From Deltaproteobacteria bacterium (lineage in GTDB: Bacteria; Myxococcota_A; UBA9160): 6,171 nt of DNA. Both the position numbers and the translations under genes were made by a program. This document shows positions 1 to 4,895 of this stretch, in pieces (the stretch's first letter is position 1; each line of letters opens with the position of its first letter). The stretch lies in contig DOUU01000352.1 of assembly GCA_003520425.1 (NCBI GenBank), forward strand, positions 5,251 to 11,421, read 5' to 3'. A model generated the notes under the pieces. The model was not told where the DNA came from. It saw only the letters and a list, made by a program, of their open reading frames with translations, and searched no databases.

Positions 1-1745
1 TGTTCGCTCTCGCGGGGCTCGAGGTGGATGGCTTCGCGGTATTTCTCGAGGGCACGCGGCTTTTGGTTCTGGAGCAGATAGGCATCGCCGAGATGCTCGG
101 AGATCACAGGGTCGCCTCCGGTCAGCTCCTCGGCGCGTTCGAGTTTCTCGATCGCCCGTTCGAGCGCCGCGCGACCGTCGCGCTGGTTGCCTTCCTGCTT
201 GAGAGCGCGGGCGCGCATGTAGTAGACCCAGCCCAGGCTGTCGGTGATGAAGCCATCGTCAGGGCGCAGCGTGAGGGCGTGGTTGATGTACTTCTCGGCC
301 TCATCGAGATTCTGACCCTTCTCCGCCCAGGTGTAGCCGACGTAGTTCAGGGCGCTCGCGTTGTCGGGGTTTTTCGCGAGCGCGCGGTTCATGTACTGCA
401 GGGCTTCATCGTAGTGGCCGTTCTCTCCATAGAGAACGCCGAGGTTGTAGAGCAATTCGTCGTCGTCGGGTGCCGCGGCGAGCAGGCCCTCGAGAAAGGC
501 CACCGCGCCGGGGAAATCTCCCGATTTGGCGCGCAGACTGGCGGCGTAAAGGTCGAGCGAGCGCGAAGGCTCCTTCTTGCGCGCGAGCTCCACCTCCTGC
601 AGCGCCCGGGCAAAATCCCCGCGCTTTTCGTAGATCCCCGCCAGCTGCGTGCGGGCCTCCGCATAGCGCTCGTGGTCGGGCGGGACCCGCTCGAAGGCGG
701 CAATGGCGCCCGCCTCGTCGCCCGTGCGTCGGCGCACGAGGCCGAGGTAATAGGCGATCTCGGGCTGGTCGGGGTGCTGCTCGAGTGCCTTCGAGAAGCG
801 CTGCTCGGCTTGCGCGTAGTGCTTGCTCTCGTACTCGAGGAAACCCAGCCGCAGCGTGACGCGCAGATCTCCGGGATGGTGCTTTTCCAGCTCATTGAGC
901 GTCTTGATGGCGTCGTCATTGCGGTTGAGGGCGATCTGGGTGTCGGCGAGGGCGAGCAGCGTCGCATGGTGGTGGGGATGGATGGCGAGGACCTCGCGGT
1001 AGATCGCAATCTCGCCCTCGCGGTCGTCCCGCTCGTGGCGGCCGCGCGCGAGAGCGCCATACACAGCGAGGCTTCCCGGTTGCTGCTGGAGCGCCTTGCG
1101 CAGGGCAGCCTCCGCGTCGGCGGGCCGGTCCATGCGTTCGTACGCGCTCGCCTGCGCGAAGTAGCCGCGCAGGGCCGACGGATCGGACTTGATCAGCCAG
1201 TTCGCCTCGGCCAGGGCTTCGGGCAGGCGATCGTTGTCGAGATAGATGCTGAAGAGCAGGAGCGCTGCGTCGTCGTCGATGGGTTCGCCGTCGGGGCCCC
1301 GGAGCACGGCCTCCGCCTTGTCCACCTGTTTGGAGAGGCGGTAGAGCGTGCCGAGGAAGAGGCGCGCACCGTGGTCGTCGGGATCCAGGGCATGGGCCCG
1401 CTCGGCCTGCTCGAGCGCTTCCGAGTAGTGGCCCTGGCGTGCGGCAAGCTCCGCCACCTTGCGCCGCAAAAAGGCCGAGTTCGGGTCCTTCTCGACCGCA
1501 CGTGCGTAGGCCTCGGACGCCTCGGGCAGCTTGCCGTCGAGCTCGAACTGCCGGCCCACGAGGTAGTCGTAATCCGCCGGTGCGTTCGGCCGCACGACGA
1601 CGGGCTCGGCTTCCCGCCCTCGGCCGGTCCATCCCTGTACGGTCGCGCAGCCGGAGCTGGCGAGCGCAGCCACCAGCAGGAGCTTCGAGATCCCGAGTCT
1701 TCCCTTGCGCGGTGACGCGTTCAACGCTGAAACCCTCGGGCGCAT
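1..1745 (-). CDS. Tetratricopeptide-repeat lipoprotein, 3' end beyond window
   Basis: Open from the ATG at 1745 to the window edge, giving 581 full codons with no stop or frameshift. The N-terminus is a lipoprotein-type signal peptide: basic residues R13, K14, R16 and K21, a hydrophobic stretch KLLLVAALASSG, and a lipobox-like SSGC with the lipidated cysteine expected at C33, followed by ATVQGW. Position -3 is Ser instead of the favoured Leu, so lipidation is likely but not certain. From about residue 58 to 575 the chain is a run of roughly a dozen degenerate 34-residue TPR helix pairs, with repeated EALEQAERAHALDPDD-like and DEALQYMNRALAKNPDN-like segments. The most conserved part is NYVGYTWAEKGQNLDEAE (468-485) and then DSLGWVYYM (502-510), seen in large TPR lipoproteins of proteobacteria. 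TPRs mediate protein-protein contact; an envelope assembly or scaffold role is inference. It has its own Shine-Dalgarno and an 85-base gap from cysC. All codon phases agree across the whole translation. Confidence 0.92.
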   Translation of the reverse strand, partial: MRPRVSALNASPRKGRLGISKLLLVAALASSGCATVQGWTGRGREAEPVVVRPNAPADYDYLVGRQFELDGKLPEASEAYARAVEKDPNSAFLRRKVAELAARQGHYSEALEQAERAHALDPDDHGARLFLGTLYRLSKQVDKAEAVLRGPDGEPIDDDAALLLFSIYLDNDRLPEALAEANWLIKSDPSALRGYFAQASAYERMDRPADAEAALRKALQQQPGSLAVYGALARGRHERDDREGEIAIYREVLAIHPHHHATLLALADTQIALNRNDDAIKTLNELEKHHPGDLRVTLRLGFLEYESKHYAQAEQRFSKALEQHPDQPEIAYYLGLVRRRTGDEAGAIAAFERVPPDHERYAEARTQLAGIYEKRGDFARALQEVELARKKEPSRSLDLYAASLRAKSGDFPGAVAFLEGLLAAAPDDDELLYNLGVLYGENGHYDEALQYMNRALAKNPDNASALNYVGYTWAEKGQNLDEAEKYINHALTLRPDDGFITDSLGWVYYMRARALKQEGNQRDGRAALERAIEKLERAEELTGGDPVISEHLGDAYLLQNQKPRALEKYREAIHLEPRESE

Positions 1746-1753
1746 CGCACCCG

Positions 1754-1758
1754 CTCCC
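1754..1758 (-). promoter_or_regulatory. Shine-Dalgarno GGGAG of the TPR lipoprotein gene
   Basis: GGGAG on the minus strand stands 8 bases before the ATG at 1745. It supports this start over the in-frame TTG at 1724, seven codons downstream. Confidence 0.6.
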
Positions 1759-1764
1759 GTTCCC

Positions 1765-1814
1765 TTTTCGGCGCGAACGGGCCGGGGGCTGAGCCCGCCG
1801 TCGCCCGTTTTCGG
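1765..1814. repeat. Inverted and direct repeats in the cysC-TPR gene spacer
   Basis: In the 85-base gap between cysC and the TPR gene, 7-base arms at 1776-1782 and 1803-1809 are perfect inverted repeats. They enclose a smaller GGGC/GCCC hairpin at 1786-1796. TTTTCGG also occurs as a direct repeat at 1765-1771 and 1808-1814. Read on the plus strand the large hairpin is followed by TTTT, like a weak intrinsic terminator. On the minus strand, where the genes lie, no U tract follows. No promoter could be recognised in this gap. Function is unknown. Confidence 0.35.
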
Positions 1815-1830
1815 ACTTAGACGCCCCCCG

Positions 1831-2448
1831 CTACGCGGGAGACGTCAGGTATCCCTTCTCCTCGAGGTAGCGGAGCACTTCGCCCACGCTCTCCTCGACC
1901 GTCTGGCGGCCCGTGTCCAGCACGAGCTCGGGCTGCTCCGGGGCCTCGTAGGGCGCGGAGATGCCCGTGAACTCCGGAATCTGCCCGGCCCGGGCCTTCT
2001 GGTAGAGGCCCTTCACGTCACGCGACTCGCAGGTTTCGAGGCTCGCGGAGACGTACACCTCGATGAAGTCCCCCGGTCCGAGCAGAGCGCGTACCGCGTC
2101 GCGGTCCGTGCGATAAGGCGAGATGAAAGAGGTGAGAACGATCACGCCGGCATCGGTGAAGAGCTTCGCCACCTCGCCCACGCGACGGATGTTCTCTGTG
2201 CGATCGGCGGGCGAGAAGCCGAGGTTCTTATTGAGGCCGTGACGGACGTTGTCACCATCGAGCACGTACGCAGTGTGTCCGCTCTCGACGAGGAGCTTCT
2301 CCACGCCGATCGCGATCGTAGATTTCCCCGACCCTGAAAGTCCGGTGAGCCATACCGTGACCCCGCGCTGACCCAAGGTCCGTGCCCGCTCCGCGCGCGT
2401 GACGTGGCCGGGCTGCCAAGTGAGGTGTCGACTCTTCGGCGTTTGCAT
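1831..2448 (-). CDS. cysC: Adenylylsulfate (APS) kinase
   Basis: Cytosolic kinase that phosphorylates APS at the 3'-hydroxyl with ATP to give PAPS, the activated sulfate used in assimilation or sulfation. The 205-residue protein matches E. coli CysC (201) in length and order of motifs: Walker A GLSGSGKST (36-44), DGDNVRHGL (64-72), the RTENIRRVGEVAKL segment (83-96), SFISPYR with S109 at the position of the E. coli phospho-serine, KGLYQKARAG (146-155) and FTGISAPYEAP (160-170). There is no fused ATP sulfurylase domain. The ATG at 2448 is preferred; a TTG directly before it at 2451 is an alternative that adds one residue. No Shine-Dalgarno is seen at normal distance, as the nearest GGGAG lies about 21 bases upstream inside the junction hairpin, so translation may depend on coupling to iscS, whose stop is 28 bases away. 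ATP sulfurylase (CysD/CysN or Sat) genes are not in the window. Confidence 0.96.
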   Translation of the reverse strand: MQTPKSRHLTWQPGHVTRAERARTLGQRGVTVWLTGLSGSGKSTIAIGVEKLLVESGHTAYVLDGDNVRHGLNKNLGFSPADRTENIRRVGEVAKLFTDAGVIVLTSFISPYRTDRDAVRALLGPGDFIEVYVSASLETCESRDVKGLYQKARAGQIPEFTGISAPYEAPEQPELVLDTGRQTVEESVGEVLRYLEEKGYLTSPA

Positions 2449-2465
2449 CAAGCAAAGGGTAGCCG

Positions 2466-2489
2466 CGCGCTCCCGATCACGGGAGTGCG
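2466..2489 (-). other. Hairpin at the iscS-cysC junction with the iscS stop codon in its loop
   Basis: Arms 2466-2475 and 2480-2489 pair over ten positions with a four-base loop. In the minus-strand RNA there is one A-C mismatch, leaving six contiguous pairs next to the loop. The UGA stop of iscS (2479-2477) lies in the UGAU loop. No U run follows, so it is not a classical terminator. It may affect termination, mRNA processing or ribosome re-initiation at cysC, or be chance in GC-rich DNA. Confidence 0.4.
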
Positions 2490-3670
2490 GAGCGGGCCGT
2501 GACGGTTGCGCGGCGCCCTTCCGAGCGAAGCCGCCGCACCTCCTGGATCACCCGATCGGCCGCGAAGTCGATCTCCTCCGGGGTCGTTCCCCGCCCGAGA
2601 CCGAAGCGCAGCGCCGAGTTCACGAGTTCGGGGGCGAGGCCGAGGGCGCGAAGCACGTGGCTCGGCTCGGGCGTCGCCGAGGTGCAGGCCGAACCGCTCG
2701 AGAGAGCGAGCTCCGGGAGCGCCACCATGAGGCTTGCGGCTTCGACTCCCGGGAAGCAGACGTTGAGACTTCCCGGCAGGCAGTGGCCGGGAGCCCCATT
2801 GCGGCGGAGACCTTCGAGCCCGTCTCGGAGCTGCTGCCAGAGGCGATCGCGCAACCCCGCCGTGCGTGAAGCCTCCTGCTCACGCTCCGCGACGGCGAGC
2901 TCCACGGCCTTGGCAAATCCCACGACGAGGGGCACGGGGAGGGTGCCCGAGCGCAGCCCTCGTTCGTGGCCGCCTCCGTGAAGGAGCGGCTCGATGCGCA
3001 AGCGGGGGCGGCGGGCGCGAACGTAGAGCGCGCCCACGCCCTTCGGTCCGTAGATCTTGTGTGCGCAAAACGAGAGCAGATCGAGCTGCGCAGCCTCGAC
3101 GTCGAGGGGAATCTTGCCCACGGCCTGCGCGGCGTCGCTGTGAAACGCAACGCCCTGCGCGCGGCAGATCCGGCCGATCTCGGCGAGGGGCTGAAGGGTG
3201 CCGATTTCGTTGTTCGCCGCCATCACGCTCACGAGGGCGGTGCGCGGGCCGATGGCCCGGGCGACCTCGTCTGGATCGAGGAGTCCGTCGCTTCCGACCG
3301 AAAGCAAGCTCACCAGGAAGCCTTCGCCCTCAAGGGCGCGGCACGTGTCGAGCACGGCGCGGTGCTCGGTACTCACCGTGACGATGTGATTCTTGCCCTC
3401 CCGTCCGGCGCGCACGAGCCCCTTCAGGGCGAGATTGTCACTCTCGGTCGCTCCGCTCGTGAAGAGGACCTCCGAGGAGCTCTGGGCTCCGATGCAACGG
3501 GCCAGGCTCTCGCGCGCAGACTCGACCGCCGCTTCGGCCCGCCAGCCGAAGACGTGCGTGTGGCTCGCAGGGTTTCCGAAATCGTCCCCGAAGTAGGGCA
3601 TCATGGCGCTCACAACCCGGGGATCGGCGGGGGTTGTGGCGTGGTGGTCGAGGTAGATGGGGAGCTTCAC
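2477..3670 (-). CDS. iscS: Cysteine desulfurase, IscS/NifS family (group I)
   Basis: PLP-dependent enzyme that takes sulfur from L-cysteine as a protein persulfide for Fe-S cluster assembly and other thio-modifications. With the GTG start at 3670 it has 397 residues, close to E. coli IscS (404). Key residues fall at nearly the same numbers as in IscS: H103 in TEHRAV, N154 in ANNEIGT, D179 and Q182 in HSDAAQAV, PLP-binding K205 in AHKIYGPKG and catalytic C329 in SSGSACTS. LDHHATTP (residues 7-14) and the GGGHERGLRSGT segment (about 232-243) are also typical. The GTG is chosen because it overlaps the upstream TGA as GTGA and begins just before the conserved N-terminus; the open frame extends only seven codons further. 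The C-terminus ends in a short arginine-rich tail instead of the extended IscS tail. A cysteine (C202) sits three residues before the PLP lysine. No IscU, IscR or NifU gene is in the window. NifS versus IscS naming is uncertain. Confidence 0.95.
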   Translation of the reverse strand: MKLPIYLDHHATTPADPRVVSAMMPYFGDDFGNPASHTHVFGWRAEAAVESARESLARCIGAQSSSEVLFTSGATESDNLALKGLVRAGREGKNHIVTVSTEHRAVLDTCRALEGEGFLVSLLSVGSDGLLDPDEVARAIGPRTALVSVMAANNEIGTLQPLAEIGRICRAQGVAFHSDAAQAVGKIPLDVEAAQLDLLSFCAHKIYGPKGVGALYVRARRPRLRIEPLLHGGGHERGLRSGTLPVPLVVGFAKAVELAVAEREQEASRTAGLRDRLWQQLRDGLEGLRRNGAPGHCLPGSLNVCFPGVEAASLMVALPELALSSGSACTSATPEPSHVLRALGLAPELVNSALRFGLGRGTTPEEIDFAADRVIQEVRRLRSEGRRATVTARSALP

Positions 3671-3999
3671 GCCCCGAAGGACTGGCCGCACCCGCAGGTT
3701 GTCTTGGCGTTGGGGTTCTCGATCTTGAACCCAGACTCCTGCAGCGTGTCGATGAAATCGAGCTTCGTGCCGGTCAGGTAGAGGGCGCTCTTCTCATCCA
3801 CCACCACGCGAATTCCCCCCGTCTCGACGAGCAGGTCGAACTCGCCCACCTTGGCGTCGAAGGAAAGCTGGTACTGGAGGCCCGAGCAGCCCCCGCCGAC
3901 CACCTTGAGGCGCAGGGCATGGGTTCCGAGCTTGCCCTCCTGATCAAGCAGGTGCTTGATGCGGGCGGCTGCAGCTTCGGTCACTTCGACGACAGGCAT
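3667..3999 (-). CDS. erpA: A-type iron-sulfur cluster carrier/insertion protein (ErpA/IscA family)
   Basis: Small cytosolic protein of 110 residues that, by family, receives Fe-S clusters from a scaffold and delivers them to apo-enzymes. It is a complete HesB/IscA domain. The three conserved cluster-ligand cysteines are visible: C38 in GGGCSGLQY and C102 and C104 in TCGCGQSF near the C-terminus. The NPNAKTTCGCG ending resembles ErpA more than IscA, but IscA, ErpA and SufA cannot be separated safely by eye, so the symbol is provisional. The ATG at 3999 is supported by a perfect Shine-Dalgarno 6 bases upstream and by the usual family length. Its TGA stop overlaps the GTG start of the cysteine desulfurase by 4 bases, so the two are almost certainly co-translated partners. 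In E. coli, ErpA is needed to mature IspG of the MEP pathway, which gives a functional reason for its place near dxs. Confidence 0.95.
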   Translation of the reverse strand: MPVVEVTEAAAARIKHLLDQEGKLGTHALRLKVVGGGCSGLQYQLSFDAKVGEFDLLVETGGIRVVVDEKSALYLTGTKLDFIDTLQESGFKIENPNAKTTCGCGQSFGA

Positions 4000-4005
4000 G
4001 AGGAA

Positions 4006-4011
4006 CCTCCT
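4006..4011 (-). promoter_or_regulatory. Shine-Dalgarno AGGAGG of the A-type carrier gene
   Basis: A perfect AGGAGG on the minus strand lies 6 bases upstream of the ATG at 3999. It decides this start over the longer open frame that begins at 4056 and would overlap the tlyA stop. It is the strongest ribosome binding site in the window, which fits a gene that begins its own translation instead of relying on coupling to tlyA. Confidence 0.85.
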
Positions 4012-4024
4012 GAGCTTTGCAAGG

Positions 4025-4051
4025 GAGAGGTAAGGCCCGGCCCGGCCTCTC
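4025..4051 (-). repeat. Inverted repeat in the tlyA-erpA spacer
   Basis: Two perfectly complementary 6-base arms (4025-4030 and 4046-4051) enclose 15 very GC-rich bases with GGGCC-type internal repeats. A competing 5-bp stem, 4033-4037 with 4044-4048, is also possible. It starts two bases after the tlyA stop and ends 13 bases before the erpA Shine-Dalgarno. No U tract follows on the minus strand, so it is not a standard intrinsic terminator. It could be an mRNA-stabilising or attenuating hairpin, or simply a product of high GC content. Confidence 0.35.
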
Positions 4052-4052
4052 G

Positions 4053-4895
4053 TCAAGCCGGACCCGAAACGGTCCTGCGCGGGCGCAAACGGACGAACAC
4101 CTCCCGATTGCCCTTGGGACCGGCCAGTCGGCTCTCGGCCTCTCCCACAGCCTCAAGCCCGAGCCCCTCCGCGCAGGCCCGGACGGCCGCGACCGCCTCG
4201 GCGCGTTGTCGATTGTCGCGCACCACCCCCCCCTTCCCCACCTGACCCTTGCCGACTTCGAACTGCGGCTTCACGAGCACCAAGAACTCGGCCTCGGGGA
4301 CGAGGGCGCGCAGCGGCGGGAGCAGAAGGCGCAGCGAAATGAACGAGGCGTCCACCGTCACGAGGTGGACCGGTCCCCCGAGCTTCTCCCTTGTGAGGTT
4401 CCGAGCGTGGGTGCGCTCGAGCACCGTCACGCGAGGATCGTCGCGCAGCTTGGGGTGCAGCTGGCCGTATCCCACGTCGACGGCGACGACGCGGCGGGCC
4501 CCGTGCTGGAGCAGGCAATCCGTGAATCCGCCGGTCGAGGCGCCGACGTCCAGGCAATCGAGGCCGCGGGGGTCAAGGCCAAGATCGGCGAGGGCTCCCG
4601 CGAGCTTCTCGCCTCCGCGGGAGACGAAGGCCCGCGCTGCACCCCGAAGTCTCACTGCCGCGTCGGCGCATACCCGGGTCCCCGGCTTCTCGATGGGAAC
4701 GTCGTCCACGAGCACGCGCCCCGCCATGATGAGCGCCTGCGCCCCGGTTCGCGACCCGGAGAGCTTGCGCTCCACCACGAGCTCGTCGAGGCGGACTTTG
4801 GGTCCCGTGCGTTCCCGGCGCAGGGCCTCGGGGCTCGCCCCGGCGGGTACGAGCGGGCGGCTTGTGGGAAAAGAAGGAGTGCGGCCCCGCTTCAC
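4053..4895 (-). CDS. tlyA: TlyA family rRNA (cytidine-2'-O)-methyltransferase
   Basis: Predicted SAM-dependent 2'-O-methyltransferase acting on rRNA; characterised TlyA proteins modify cytidines of 16S and/or 23S rRNA. The old name hemolysin A does not imply a toxin here. With the GTG start at 4895 the protein has 280 residues. An S4 RNA-binding domain begins near residue 34 (RLDELVVERKLS, then AGRVLVDD). The FtsJ-like domain follows, with SRGGEKL (about 92-98), the SAM-binding loop DVGASTGGFTD (about 116-126), AVDVGYGQL (about 138-146), VDASFISL and VKPQFEVGKGQVGKGG (from about 208). The GTG was chosen because it overlaps the dxs TGA as GTGA and because no ATG, GTG or TTG occurs between it and the S4 domain. 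This leaves about 33 basic, proline-rich residues before S4, longer than usual. A frame extending up to 5033 is open, but it would lie inside dxs. A dxs-tlyA pairing is common in bacteria and suggests co-transcription. Confidence 0.94.
   Translation of the reverse strand: MKRGRTPSFPTSRPLVPAGASPEALRRERTGPKVRLDELVVERKLSGSRTGAQALIMAGRVLVDDVPIEKPGTRVCADAAVRLRGAARAFVSRGGEKLAGALADLGLDPRGLDCLDVGASTGGFTDCLLQHGARRVVAVDVGYGQLHPKLRDDPRVTVLERTHARNLTREKLGGPVHLVTVDASFISLRLLLPPLRALVPEAEFLVLVKPQFEVGKGQVGKGGVVRDNRQRAEAVAAVRACAEGLGLEAVGEAESRLAGPKGNREVFVRLRPRRTVSGPA

Noticed and set aside
389..1632. Minus-strand open frames at 389-1060 and 916-1632 in other phases.
   Set aside because: They are out-of-phase shadows of the TPR gene with Arg/Ser/Pro-rich low-complexity translations; the TPR frame runs unbroken through both.
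24..1715. A 563-codon open frame on the plus strand.
   Set aside because: It is in exact codon register with the minus-strand TPR lipoprotein. Plus-strand stops would need TTA, CTA or TCA codons there, which the GC-rich gene avoids; the frame closes exactly at the TCA for residue 11 (1713-1715). The translation shows no domain logic, while the opposite strand has a signal peptide and TPRs.
2466..2489. Intrinsic terminator after iscS.
   Set aside because: The hairpin is followed on the minus strand by GCUACCCUUUGC, without a U tract, and cysC begins within 20 bases.
2966..3781. A 271-codon plus-strand open frame.
   Set aside because: It is antisense to iscS and erpA, which have full sets of active-site residues, and no family is recognisable in its translation.
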